Of a stretch of 64,000 bases of DNA, positions 8,847 through 17,584 are shown piece by piece (the first letter of the stretch is position 1; the number at the start of each line of letters is the position of its first letter). The stretch is from JAAFIP01 sp031367325. Its GTDB lineage: Bacteria; Pseudomonadota; Gammaproteobacteria; Burkholderiales; Burkholderiaceae_C. The DNA lies in the NCBI GenBank assembly GCA_031367325.1, contig JANLPQ010000027.1, positions 37,738 through 101,737 of the forward strand, written 5' to 3'. The notes below the pieces were generated by a model. It saw only the letters and a list, made by a program, of their open reading frames with translations. It was not told the origin of the DNA and did no database searches. The position numbers and the translations under genes are program-made.

Positions 8847-9716
8847 TTAAGCACTGCGCACTATAGCTTCGCGTGTTACTAAAAGTACTACATCTTCACC
8901 GCCAGAAGTGTCTAGCCACATGACCTCTAGGTCAGGAAAGGCGCGTTCAAAATGCTCGCGCTCGTTGCCAATCTCTAGCACCAGCACACCCTGCGCACTT
9001 AGCTTAGCTGGCAGCGCGCGCAGCAGGGGACGAACAAAGTCCATGCCATCTGCACCCCCGGCCAGCGCTATCTGCGGCTCGGCCAGGTATTCTGCAGGTA
9101 GGGCGGCCATGCTGCTACTGTTGACATACGGCGGGTTGCACAGCACCAAGTCGTAAGGCCCCGCGCACTGGGCCAAACCGTCTGACGTGATAGTGGAAAT
9201 GCGCTGCGCCAAACCATGTTTGTCAATGTTAATACTTGCTACCGTCAGTGCGTCAGTACTGATGTCGGCTGCGTCTACTGTCACGTCGGGGTAGGTCATG
9301 GCTGCCAGCACGGCCAAGCTACCGTTACCAGTACACAGATCTAATACTTTCAGCGTGTTGTCACCCAGCCACGGGTCAATGCTGCCGTCGGCCAATAGCT
9401 CAGCAATAAAGCTGCGCGGCACGATAGCCCGCTCGTCTACATAAAACGGCACACCTTGCAACCACGCCTCTTGCGTCAGGTACGCAGCAGGCTTGCGGGT
9501 ATCTATGCGTGCTCTTAAAATAATAGCTGCTTGAGCAGCATCTACGGCTTCAACGGCATTATTTGCCACTGAATCTAGGTCATCTAGCGGGTACTTTAGT
9601 GTCCACAGCACTAGCCAGGCGGCCTCGTCAAAAGCATTGGTGGTGCCATGGCCGTAGCCTACGCCTGCGGCCTCTAGCTGCCGGGCGCTTTGTTCAATCA
9701 ATTCAATCACAGTCAT
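8847..9716 (-). CDS. prmB: Ribosomal protein uL3 glutamine methyltransferase
   Basis: 289 aa. An N-terminal helical domain is followed by a class I SAM-dependent methyltransferase domain with LDLCTGNGSL (125-134) and the NPPY motif (194-197) that marks glutamine and adenine N-methyltransferases. The overall length and the opening MTVIELIEQSARQL fit PrmB, which methylates the GGQ-like glutamine of uL3. Residues 60-65 (AAQAAI) are encoded by a stretch identical, in reverse orientation, to the core of the dispersed intergenic repeat. Confidence 0.88.
   Translation of the reverse strand: MTVIELIEQSARQLEAAGVGYGHGTTNAFDEAAWLVLWTLKYPLDDLDSVANNAVEAVDAAQAAIILRARIDTRKPAAYLTQEAWLQGVPFYVDERAIVPRSFIAELLADGSIDPWLGDNTLKVLDLCTGNGSLAVLAAMTYPDVTVDAADISTDALTVASINIDKHGLAQRISTITSDGLAQCAGPYDLVLCNPPYVNSSSMAALPAEYLAEPQIALAGGADGMDFVRPLLRALPAKLSAQGVLVLEIGNEREHFERAFPDLEVMWLDTSGGEDVVLLVTREAIVRSA
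9521..9537 (-). repeat. Repeat core inside prmB coding sequence
   Basis: On the minus strand this is TGCTCAAGCAGCTATTA, 17 bases identical to the core plus right flank of the dispersed repeat. It is read in frame as part of AAQAAII. It is the only copy I saw in the opposite orientation to the intergenic ones. Confidence 0.6.
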
Positions 9717-9816
9717 ATCTTGATTGTAAGGATTGAAAATTTACAAAACTTCGCGGCTTTAGCTGACTCCAAAACGTCTCTGTTTATGACAAGATCATGT
9801 TGAAAGGACTCAAACC

Positions 9817-10662
9817 ATGCAACACGAAGTGACTGATGACATAACTAGTGAACTAACCGATGAAGGGCTGGTAGACATAACCCCCGCAATGGTGCTGCAG
9901 CATTACGACAGCGCCCAGCTGTGGCCCGCTATGTCTCAAATCGACGTAGCCAGCGCCTACCAATGCGCATTAGCCGTGCGGGCATTGCGCGTAGCGCGCG
10001 GCGAGGTGCCGCGTGGCTACAAAATAGGTTTTACCAACCGCAGCATTTGGCCCCGCTACAACGTGCACGCGCCCATCTGGGGCACGGTGTACGACACTAC
10101 TTTAAGTTTTTGTGACGAGCTAGGCACTATGCATCTAGAAGGCATGAGCCAGCCGCGCATTGAACCCGAAGTAGTGTTTGCCCTGCGCGCCACACCGCCC
10201 CAAGGCGCTAGTTTGTTTGACCTGTTTAACTGCCTTGACTGGGTGGCTCCTGGCTTTGAAATAGTGCAGTCCCACCACATCGACTGGAAGTTTGCCGCAG
10301 CCGACGCTGTGGCCGATGGCAGCTTGCATGCGCGCTTGCTAGTAGGCGCCAAGGTGCCCGTACGCGGTGTGGCCGCCACCGCGCTAGCACTGTGCGCAGC
10401 ACTGGCCACTACCAGCGTACGCCTAAGCCAAGATGCCAAGGTGATCGATAGTGGGGCAGGCGCCGCTGTACTAGACGACCCACTGCAAGCGTTGCTGCAT
10501 TTTGTGCGCGAGATTCAGCTTTGCCCGGGTGCTCCCAGCTTGCAAGCGGGTGATGTGATTACCACTGGCACCTTGACTGATGCTTGGCCAGTGAAAGCCG
10601 GGCAAACTTGGGCCGCAGACTTTGACACTGTGCTGCCCAGGATAGAGGTGGCGTTTAGCTAA
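9817..10662 (+). CDS. 2-keto-4-pentenoate hydratase / FAH-fold family protein
   Basis: 281 aa with ribosome site GAAAGGA 9 bases upstream. GYKIGFTN, RIEPEVVFAL and GFEIVQSHH, plus the C-terminal GDVITTGTLTDAWPVKAG segment, match the MhpD/2-oxo-pent-4-enoate hydratase branch of the fumarylacetoacetate hydrolase fold; the IEPEVVF glutamates are metal ligands in the family. It stands just before the regulator and sugar operon in the same direction. It may act on a 2-keto-3-deoxy sugar acid or its product, but a function in aromatic degradation is equally compatible. Confidence 0.75.
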   Translation: MQHEVTDDITSELTDEGLVDITPAMVLQHYDSAQLWPAMSQIDVASAYQCALAVRALRVARGEVPRGYKIGFTNRSIWPRYNVHAPIWGTVYDTTLSFCDELGTMHLEGMSQPRIEPEVVFALRATPPQGASLFDLFNCLDWVAPGFEIVQSHHIDWKFAAADAVADGSLHARLLVGAKVPVRGVAATALALCAALATTSVRLSQDAKVIDSGAGAAVLDDPLQALLHFVREIQLCPGAPSLQAGDVITTGTLTDAWPVKAGQTWAADFDTVLPRIEVAFS

Positions 10663-10720
10663 AGTGCTCGCTTCGCACGGATATTTTCATTAAGCTCAAA
10701 CTGATTTAAAATAAATCAAA

Positions 10721-10733
10721 GCTGTAGGACAAG
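10721..10733. promoter_or_regulatory. Putative operator of the GntR-type regulator (autoregulatory)
   Basis: CTGTAGGACA at 10722-10731 is the exact reverse complement of ten bases of the perfect palindrome at 11650-11662 before the sugar operon. It lies 24 bases before the regulator start and just downstream of a possible -10 (TAAAAT, 10707-10712). Confidence 0.5.
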
Positions 10734-10756
10734 CTGCAGCTATTAATAGGCAGAAA

Positions 10757-11458
10757 ATGACGATTACTAAAAACGCAAGTGGTCTCAATGACATGGTGTC
10801 GCATGTGATGCGTCGCATTCATGATGGAAAGCTGCGCCCTGCCGATCAGATGCCAAGCGAAAACGAGTTTGCCAAGGAGTTTAATGTTGCGCGAGGCTCT
10901 GTAAGGGAGGCCTTTAAGGCACTGGAAGCCTTGGGAATTTTAGAAACTGCGGTTGGCAAGCGCGCCAGAGTCGGGCGTCTGAATGGCGAAGTAATGGCAA
11001 TACTTGTGAACAACGCTGTAGAAACCATGCAGGTCAGCGTTCAGCAGACGCTGGATCTTCGCCGCACTTTGGAAATGCGTACAGCAAGGATAGCCGCCCT
11101 GAGGCGAAGCGATCAGAGCCTGATCAAAATTGCAGACGCGGCTAAACGCATGCGAATTGCCCGTGGTGACCTCGTAAATCAGACCGCTGCAGACATAGAT
11201 TTTCACGTTGCCATTGCTGAGGCAACTGGAAATCCTTTGTACACAATGTTGATTGAATCTTTTCAGCTGGTTATGCAGAAAACCTGCCCAATTGGCTGGA
11301 ACAGCCGACCGAACGAATTAATGCGTGATTCGATTTTCAACATGCATGACGCTATTGTTGATGCGATCCGAAAGCAAGATGCCAACGCCGCCGAGCTGGC
11401 TATGGCATTGCATTTCGACAACACAGTTCAATCGCTCATCTCAGCTGGCGTAGCCTGA
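10757..11458 (+). CDS. GntR family transcriptional regulator, FadR (FCD) subfamily
   Basis: 233 aa. N-terminal winged helix-turn-helix with LRPADQMPSENEFAKEF, VARGSVREAFKALEALG and a wing at about residues 10-75. It is followed by an all-helical FCD effector domain containing the metal-site motif DIDFHVAIAEATGNPLY. Such proteins usually repress sugar-acid or carboxylate catabolic operons and are released by an intermediate. It is followed by the sugar operon 263 bp downstream. A shared palindromic motif before both this gene and the operon suggests it controls both. Confidence 0.88.
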   Translation: MTITKNASGLNDMVSHVMRRIHDGKLRPADQMPSENEFAKEFNVARGSVREAFKALEALGILETAVGKRARVGRLNGEVMAILVNNAVETMQVSVQQTLDLRRTLEMRTARIAALRRSDQSLIKIADAAKRMRIARGDLVNQTAADIDFHVAIAEATGNPLYTMLIESFQLVMQKTCPIGWNSRPNELMRDSIFNMHDAIVDAIRKQDANAAELAMALHFDNTVQSLISAGVA

Positions 11459-11621
11459 CAGCCATCCACTGATTAGCAGCGCTAATCAGCCTAACGACTT
11501 TATCTAATTACGTTTTTCATTCCGCTTACTGGGATGGGTGCATAGCTGCGCTTGCTGTGGATACACCTCAACGATAAACAGCATAGTTAAACAAGTAAAA
11601 AGTCCAAATTCTCAAAATTAC

Positions 11622-11649
11622 TTGCTTAATTCATATTATTAAGTACAAT
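11622..11649 (+). promoter_or_regulatory. Putative promoter of the sugar operon
   Basis: TTGCTT (11622-11627), 16-base spacer, TACAAT (11644-11649). The palindrome at 11650 begins at the very next base, so a bound repressor would cover the transcription start. Confidence 0.5.
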
Positions 11650-11662
11650 CCTGTCCTACAGG
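11650..11662. promoter_or_regulatory. Putative GntR/FadR-type operator of the sugar operon
   Basis: Perfect 13-bp palindrome CCTGTCCTACAGG immediately after the predicted -10. Odd-length palindromes of this kind are typical operators for FCD-type GntR proteins. The related motif before the regulator gene supports the assignment. Confidence 0.55.
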
Positions 11663-11721
11663 TTAAGCTGTATATTTCAATAATCGCATAAACGCTTCAA
11701 AATAATGTACTGGGAGGTACG

Positions 11722-12927
11722 GTGAAAATAACCAGCATCGAAACTCTGCGACCCAAAGAGCACCCTAACGTGCTCTGGGTTCAAGTTCATACTGATGAAG
11801 GCATTACAGGGCTGGGTGAGACTTTTTATGGTGCCGCGTCTGCCGAAGCCTACATTCATGAATGGGCTGTCCACAAATTATTGGGCAAGAATCCTTTGCA
11901 AATTGACCGTCTTGCCAAAGAGCTCGTTGGCTATCTCGGGTTTCGCAGCTCAGGGGCCGAGGTACGTGGAAATTCTGCAATAGACATTGCACTGTGGGAC
12001 ATTTTTGGCAAAGTTACAGGCCAGCCCATATACCAACTATTAGGTGGTCAAACCCGTGAACGTATTCGCACCTACAACACGTGCGCTGGTAGTGACTATG
12101 TGCGCTCAACTAAACAGCAGTCTGTAAGTAATTGGGGGTTACCAATATCCAAGCCGGGGCGCTACGACGATCTCAATGCATTTTTGAACCATGCTGACGA
12201 ACTAGCCTTGGATTTGCTGGAATCAGGTATTACTGCCATGAAAATATGGCCGTTCGACCCTTATGCAGAATCTAGCGACGGCCTTTACATTTCTGGCCCT
12301 GACCTTGAAAAAGGCTTGGAGCCCTTTCGCAAAATACGCCAAGCTGTCGGCAACAAGATGGACATCATGGTGGAATTTCATTCCTTGTGGACTCTACCGC
12401 CAGCGCTGCAAATTGCCGACCGCTTGGCTGAATTCAATACTTTTTGGCATGAAGACCCCATGAAGCTGGACAGCATGAGTGGGTTTAAACGCTATGCAGA
12501 CCGTAGCAAGGCACCACTTTGCGTATCAGAGACATTGGCAATGCGCGGTAGTTTTCTAGACTTGCTGCGCACCGATGCAGTTGGCGTGGTGATGTTGGAT
12601 ATTTCTTGGTGCGGCGGTCTGTCTGAGGCGCGCAAGATCGCCAGTATGGCGGAGGCGTGGCATTTGCCAGTGGCACCACATGACTGTACAGGTCCTGTAG
12701 TGCTCACCGCCTCCACCCACTTGTCTCTAAATGCTCCTAACGCACTTATCCAAGAGTCTGTGAGAGCTTTTTATAACGGCTGGTACAAAGACGCGGTCAC
12801 AGCGCTGCCCGAAGTGAAAAATGGCTACATCACGGTGCCCCCAGGGCCGGGATTAGGCTTGGAATTAGTTCCGGACATTCATAAGGTCATGACGGTCGAA
12901 TCTCGAATAACCAAGACCGCAAGCTAA
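11722..12927 (+). CDS. Mandelate racemase/muconate lactonizing family acid-sugar dehydratase
   Basis: 401 aa, GTG start with a strong GGGAGG site at 11712-11717. Enolase-superfamily features in order: N-terminal capping domain, SAIDIALWDIFGK, TAMKIWPFD, metal ligands in VEFH, HEDP and SETL, then LDISWCGG and VAPHDCTGP, which supply the Asp-His dyad of the mandelate racemase subgroup. Such enzymes usually dehydrate aldonic or aldaric acids to 2-keto-3-deoxy acids. It is the first gene of an operon with a sugar importer, dehydrogenase, lactonase and epimerase, which fits a dehydratase. The substrate is not determined. Confidence 0.82.
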   Translation: MKITSIETLRPKEHPNVLWVQVHTDEGITGLGETFYGAASAEAYIHEWAVHKLLGKNPLQIDRLAKELVGYLGFRSSGAEVRGNSAIDIALWDIFGKVTGQPIYQLLGGQTRERIRTYNTCAGSDYVRSTKQQSVSNWGLPISKPGRYDDLNAFLNHADELALDLLESGITAMKIWPFDPYAESSDGLYISGPDLEKGLEPFRKIRQAVGNKMDIMVEFHSLWTLPPALQIADRLAEFNTFWHEDPMKLDSMSGFKRYADRSKAPLCVSETLAMRGSFLDLLRTDAVGVVMLDISWCGGLSEARKIASMAEAWHLPVAPHDCTGPVVLTASTHLSLNAPNALIQESVRAFYNGWYKDAVTALPEVKNGYITVPPGPGLGLELVPDIHKVMTVESRITKTAS

Positions 12928-13080
12928 AAATAATTATCAGCAAGGAAGTTTGCGCATCCATGCTGAATGAATTGACACAGTGATGGAGCATGTGCCTTTC
13001 ACTGAGTTGATAAAGCGCTAGGAAAAAGTAAGCACACGGCATAGCCGTTTACCCAATTTACAACTTAGGAGATTATCTAA

Positions 13081-14061
13081 ATGAAAAAATCCATCATTTC
13101 AATGGCTGTTGCCGTCTCACTGGTCACCGCTGTATCCTCTGCATGGGCGCAAAATAAATTGCGCATCAATATGGTGGTGCACTCGTCGTCCACTAATGCA
13201 TTTTGGCAACCTGTAAAGCGGGGCATGGAAGATGCGTGCAAGCTTTATAAAGCCGACTGTCAGCTTATTTTTGCCCAGAAAGAAGGCGACACAGCAAATC
13301 AGTTACGCAACTTCCAAACATCTGTGGCTCAAAAAGTGGATGCTATTGTCGTCACCATTACTGACAATAAAGCATACGATCAACCTGTTGAAGACGCTGT
13401 TAAGCAAGGCATCACTGTACTAGCATTCAATGTGGACGACACCGAAGGTGCCGAAGGTAATAAACGTTTGGCATTCGTTGGACAGAGTTTTGTAGATGCG
13501 GGCTATGCACTAGAAAAATCTATGGAGCAGCATTACCCTGCTACAGGTCCAATTCATGTATTGGTAGGAATTTCTGCACCCGGTCAAAACTGGTCAGAAT
13601 CGCGGGGCAAAGGCGTCATGAAGGCATTGGATGAATTCAAGGCAAAAAATCCAACTCGTCCATTAACCTATGAGCGCATTGACTCAGGCACGGACTTAAA
13701 CATCACTACCCAGCGCGTAACAGCATATCTGGACAAAAATCCAAAAACTAACGCCTACTTTGACACAGGCTTTTGGGAGGCGGGTGTTGCTCAGGCACTA
13801 AAGTCAAAAAACGTTGCACCTGGAAAGATTACCTTGTCTGGGTTCGACCTGGTCCCTGCTGTGCTTGACCGCATGGAAGAGGGCTATATTCAAGGCACTG
13901 TAGACCAGCAACCGTACCTTCAAGGCTATTTGCCAGTGGCTCAAATTGCCTTGATGAAGCAATACAAACTGTCTGCTTGGGACGTTAATACGGGTAACAG
14001 CATCATTACGAAAAAAGATGTTGCAGCCGTACGGGAGCTGTCTGGTAAAGGCTTGCGCTAG
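13081..14061 (+). CDS. Sugar ABC transporter periplasmic substrate-binding protein (RbsB-like)
   Basis: 326 aa. Signal peptide with cleavage after SSAWA (about residue 24). The mature protein has the type I periplasmic-binding fold of the ribose/galactose cluster: NMVVHSSSTNAFWQPVKRGM at the start, DAIVVTITD, FVGQSFVDAGYALEK, and a C-terminal GTVDQQPYLQGY typical of sugar binders. The ribosome site TAGGAG is clear. A GC hairpin follows the stop codon, which would favour high expression relative to the permease. Confidence 0.88.
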   Translation: MKKSIISMAVAVSLVTAVSSAWAQNKLRINMVVHSSSTNAFWQPVKRGMEDACKLYKADCQLIFAQKEGDTANQLRNFQTSVAQKVDAIVVTITDNKAYDQPVEDAVKQGITVLAFNVDDTEGAEGNKRLAFVGQSFVDAGYALEKSMEQHYPATGPIHVLVGISAPGQNWSESRGKGVMKALDEFKAKNPTRPLTYERIDSGTDLNITTQRVTAYLDKNPKTNAYFDTGFWEAGVAQALKSKNVAPGKITLSGFDLVPAVLDRMEEGYIQGTVDQQPYLQGYLPVAQIALMKQYKLSAWDVNTGNSIITKKDVAAVRELSGKGLR

Positions 14062-14076
14062 TTAGCAAAAGTCTTT

Positions 14077-14098
14077 GGCGAACCATACCAAGTTCGCC
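14077..14098 (+). other. Intercistronic hairpin after the binding-protein gene
   Basis: GGCGAAC and GTTCGCC arms (7 bp) around an 8-base loop, 15 bases after the stop. There is no U-run, so it is more likely an mRNA-stabilising or partial attenuator element than a full terminator. Confidence 0.5.
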
Positions 14099-14121
14099 CC
14101 TCCCGGTAATGCAAGGCAACT

Positions 14122-15150
14122 ATGCGCAAACTATTACAGTCCGTTTTTTCCAGGCCAGAGATGGGGGCCTTGCTGATGCTCATCGCGTTGACTTTATTCT
14201 TTGAGATATTGCCGCGCGTTACGCAAGGCCAAGCATGGACTTTTATCAACGAAAACAACTTGCGCAATTTACTAAGCGTACTTCCAGAATTAGGACTCAT
14301 CACTATTGGAGTAACACTGTTGCTGATTGTCAAAGAATTTGATCTTTCGGTAGGTTCATTGTCAGCGCTCACGCCCGTACTGATGTTTGAAATGATGAAC
14401 GAGGGAAGTCGGTTGCTAAACTTCGGCGTTGGGCCGTGGGTTGCCATACCACTTGCACTGGCAGTTGCGGCAGGCGTTGGTTACCTCAATGGGTGGATAA
14501 CTTTGAAATTTAAAATCCATTCGTTTGTTACCACACTGGGCATGCTCTTTGTTGTGCGCAGTCTGGCGGTAGTGGTTACCGACGGCTTCCCGCCATCAAC
14601 TCCGGCGCTGGCTCCCATTTTATTATCACAAACAACTGTTTTGGGGATGAGCTTGCCGCTTTGGATATTTGGTTTTGTAGCAGTGCTGGCAGCCATTTTG
14701 CTCGGCAAGACCAACTTTGGTAATTGGATGTATGCAACAGGTGGCGACGAGGGGTCCACGCATTGTGTAGGAGTTAAAACAGACCGTGTCAAATTAATCA
14801 CGTTCATGATGTGCTCCGTGCTGGCAGGCTTGTCCGGAATTTTGGTAGCTTTGCGCATGGCAACTGCCACCCCTAGTTCTGGTGACGGTGCTGAACTAGA
14901 GGCTTTGGCCGCCACCGTTATTGGTGGGGCATCTTTGCAAGGTGGTATAGGAACTATCGTCGGCGCTATTGTTGGCACAGCCATTATTCGGTCCATCGAT
15001 GTCGGTTTGATTGTTGCCCGCGTGGATTCTAATTGGTTTAAATTTGCCGTTGGTGCGCTGCTGATTATTGCTGTGATCTTTAATACCCAGATACGCCAAT
15101 GGGCTCGAAAAATTAAAATTGAAGTCAAGGCAACTGAGGACGGGAAGTAG
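14122..15150 (+). CDS. Sugar ABC transporter permease (RbsC-like)
   Basis: 342 aa with many hydrophobic helices and no cleavable signal. LLIVKEFDLSVGSLSAL, NGWITLKFKIHSFVTTLGML and LAATVIGGASLQGGIGTI are hallmarks of the BPD_transp_2 permease family for ribose/xylose/galactose-type importers. The ATPase gene starts two bases after its stop codon. Confidence 0.88.
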   Translation: MRKLLQSVFSRPEMGALLMLIALTLFFEILPRVTQGQAWTFINENNLRNLLSVLPELGLITIGVTLLLIVKEFDLSVGSLSALTPVLMFEMMNEGSRLLNFGVGPWVAIPLALAVAAGVGYLNGWITLKFKIHSFVTTLGMLFVVRSLAVVVTDGFPPSTPALAPILLSQTTVLGMSLPLWIFGFVAVLAAILLGKTNFGNWMYATGGDEGSTHCVGVKTDRVKLITFMMCSVLAGLSGILVALRMATATPSSGDGAELEALAATVIGGASLQGGIGTIVGAIVGTAIIRSIDVGLIVARVDSNWFKFAVGALLIIAVIFNTQIRQWARKIKIEVKATEDGK

Positions 15151-15152
15151 AT

Positions 15153-15908
15153 ATGGCCGCAGAAAACTCACCGCTTATTCCCGTTATATCCTGCCGCGGA
15201 CTAGATAAGTGGTACGCAGGAGTTCACGCGCTGAAACTGGTGGACTTGGATATTTATCAAGGAGAAATTATCGGCCTAGTGGGAGACAACGGCGCCGGCA
15301 AGTCCACGTTGATTAACATTCTGTCAGGCGCTCACCCCCCGGATGCTGGAGAGATTCTGGTGGAGGGTCATGTGGTCAAGATTGACTCCACTCGCAAGGC
15401 GATTGATCTTGGTATTGAGACGATATACCAGCATACTGCCATGGTTCAGACATTGAGCATAGCGCGCAACATTTTCTTGGGACGAGAAATAGTGTCTTTC
15501 CATGTAGGTGGGTTAGGGTGGATTAACCACAGCAAGATGCGCTCCGAGGCTACGCGCGCCTTGGCTTTGGTAGGTCAAGAGGCACGTTCACCAGATGCCA
15601 TTATTGGTGAGCTTTCTGGTGGACAGCGTCAGGGTGTGGCCATTGCTCGGGCAATGTACTTCAAGTCCAAAGTGATGATCTTGGATGAGCCAACCAACCA
15701 TCTGGCGGTGAAAGAGATTAACCGAGTGCTTGACTTTGTGCGCCAACTTAAAGAGCAGGGCGTTACTGTCATTTTTATTAGCCATAATATTTACCATGTC
15801 TATCCCATATGTGACCGCATTGTGATGATGGCACGCGGCGCAAAAGTTTTGGATACCCCTAAAAGCGGCACTTCCATTGACGACATTCACGCTAAGCTAG
15901 GTGCATGA
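15153..15908 (+). CDS. Sugar ABC transporter ATP-binding protein (single domain)
   Basis: 251 aa with Walker A GDNGAGKST, Q-loop region ETIYQHTAMV, signature LSGGQRQGVAIARAM, Walker B KVMILDEPTNHL and switch histidine FISHN. It has one ATPase domain only, about half the length of RbsA-type double ATPases, so the importer would use two copies (as in FrcA-like systems). Translation is probably coupled to the permease through a site overlapping its stop. Confidence 0.88.
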   Translation: MAAENSPLIPVISCRGLDKWYAGVHALKLVDLDIYQGEIIGLVGDNGAGKSTLINILSGAHPPDAGEILVEGHVVKIDSTRKAIDLGIETIYQHTAMVQTLSIARNIFLGREIVSFHVGGLGWINHSKMRSEATRALALVGQEARSPDAIIGELSGGQRQGVAIARAMYFKSKVMILDEPTNHLAVKEINRVLDFVRQLKEQGVTVIFISHNIYHVYPICDRIVMMARGAKVLDTPKSGTSIDDIHAKLGA

Positions 15909-15936
15909 CAAAAATTCTTTGGAAAGAAATAAGCTT

Positions 15937-16674
15937 ATGAAAACTGCAGTGACGCTGGCTGGAAAGACGGTATTGCTTACTGGCGCGCTAGGATCGTTAG
16001 GAAGAGCACAGGCCACGGCTTTAGCCCAAGCGGGGGCTCAACTTTACCTAGTTGACCGTCCAAATTTCGCGTCTGAGGGCGAGGCGTTTGCAGCGCAGCT
16101 TGGGGTAGCAAAATACATTGGGCAGGACTTGAGTTTGCTTGCCGACGCTAGGGCTCGGTTTGCCGAACTGGATGTTGACATACTAATTAACAATGCTGCG
16201 CTGATTATTAACCGTCCTTTTGAAGAGTTCTCACTGCAAGAATATGAGGACCAGATTCGCGTAAATTCTTCTGCTGCGTTTGCACTAACGCAAGCTTGTG
16301 CAGCCGCCATGAAACGAAAAGGCTACGGCAAAATTATAAACTTTTGCTCCTTGACACTGAACGGTCGATGGGACGGGTACGTTCCTTATGTTGCATCTAA
16401 AGGTGCAATGCTCGGGCTGACCAAGTCACTCGCACGGGAGCTGGGGCCACACGGAATCCGAGTTAACGCTGTGTCACCAGGCGCTGTGGTATCAGATGCA
16501 GAAGCACGGGTGTTTGGCGATCGACTGCAACAATATAACGACTGGATTATTGAAAACCAGTGCATCAAGTCACGCATTCAACCTGACCATATTGCAGACT
16601 TGGTTTTGTTTCTGTGCTCGCCAGCTTCAGACATGATTACCGGACAGAACTTAGCAATTGATGGTGGCTGGTAG
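15937..16674 (+). CDS. SDR family oxidoreductase, putative sugar dehydrogenase
   Basis: 245 aa from MKTAVTLAGK; a GTG 36 bases upstream is in frame but lies inside the ATPase gene. Rossmann glycine motif TGALGSLGRA, NNAALI, catalytic serine in NFCSLT, YVASK (Tyr-x3-Lys) and the C-terminal ITGQNLAIDGGW make it an active classical SDR. VDR after the second strand suggests NAD preference. In this operon it would oxidise the imported aldose to its lactone or act on a later keto-acid; the lactonase gene next to it favours the former. Confidence 0.82.
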   Translation: MKTAVTLAGKTVLLTGALGSLGRAQATALAQAGAQLYLVDRPNFASEGEAFAAQLGVAKYIGQDLSLLADARARFAELDVDILINNAALIINRPFEEFSLQEYEDQIRVNSSAAFALTQACAAAMKRKGYGKIINFCSLTLNGRWDGYVPYVASKGAMLGLTKSLARELGPHGIRVNAVSPGAVVSDAEARVFGDRLQQYNDWIIENQCIKSRIQPDHIADLVLFLCSPASDMITGQNLAIDGGW

Positions 16675-16684
16675 GGTAGTAACC

Positions 16685-17584
16685 ATGGCCCAGGCAGATC
16701 TGCGCTGCGTTGTAGCGGCTGGCGACCGAGTGGGTGAAAGCCCGGTGTGGTCGAAAACGGATGGCAGCGTGTATTGGACAGATGTATGTCGATTTTTAGT
16801 GCATCAATTTGCTGTTAGCGACGAAACTTTTCGAACTTGGATATTTGATGAGCCTGTGGTGGCGTTATCGCTGAGCAGTGAGCCGGGTCGTTGGCTTGTA
16901 GCGCTTGGGTCGCGCCTAATATGGTGGTGGCCCACAACTGACCGCCGTGTTGACCACGGTTTTGTGTTGCCTGGCTATCCCCACGTACGCCTTAATGATG
17001 GCCGGGCTGACCCAATGGGTAACTTTTGGATAGGCTCAATGCGCAACAACCTTATGCCAAACGGCGACTTGACCAGTGCGGGTGGTACCGATGGCGTGAT
17101 GTACCGTATCAGCCCCGCCGGGCTGGTTAGCGAACACATTAAAGGCCTGGGCATTTCGAACACCGTGTGCTGGAGCCCGGATGGAGGCACTTTCTACACT
17201 GCCGATACATTAGCCAACGCAGTGTGGGCCTATACATTTGATGTGCGCAATGCAACACTAGGGCAGCGCCGCAATTTTTTGATCGACCACAGCGAAGGTC
17301 TGCCCGATGGGTCGGCTATGGATGCAGCTGGCTACTTGTGGAACTGTCGGTTTGGTGGCGGCAGTGTAGTGCGGGTGGCGCCAGACGGCAGCATAGACCG
17401 CATCGTTCGTTTGCCGGTGCTAGACATTACATCGGCATGCTTTGGTGGCCATGACTTAAAAACCTTGTTCATAACTTCTGCAGCTGTACTACACCATTCG
17501 GGCGAAAGACTAGCGGGGTCTTTGTGGGCTCTTGCATGTGACACTCCCGGACTTGCAGCCAACAAGGTTAAGATTACAGTGTGA
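16685..17584 (+). CDS. SMP-30/gluconolactonase family sugar lactonase
   Basis: 299 aa from MAQADLRCVV, beginning 10 bases after the SDR stop. Six-bladed propeller family with metal ligands GESPVW (Glu), RLNDGRADPMGNFWIGSM (Asn), GISNTVCWSPDG (Asn) and EGLPDGSAMDAAGYLW (Asp), all present. Such enzymes hydrolyse aldonolactones, the step between the dehydrogenase and dehydratase of this operon. Its last bases overlap the epimerase start. Confidence 0.85.
   Translation: MAQADLRCVVAAGDRVGESPVWSKTDGSVYWTDVCRFLVHQFAVSDETFRTWIFDEPVVALSLSSEPGRWLVALGSRLIWWWPTTDRRVDHGFVLPGYPHVRLNDGRADPMGNFWIGSMRNNLMPNGDLTSAGGTDGVMYRISPAGLVSEHIKGLGISNTVCWSPDGGTFYTADTLANAVWAYTFDVRNATLGQRRNFLIDHSEGLPDGSAMDAAGYLWNCRFGGGSVVRVAPDGSIDRIVRLPVLDITSACFGGHDLKTLFITSAAVLHHSGERLAGSLWALACDTPGLAANKVKITV

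Noticed and set aside
10731..10752. Another dispersed repeat copy (AAGCTGCAGCTATTAATAG)
   Set aside because: Only the AGCTATTA part matches; core and left flank are missing, so chance is likely.
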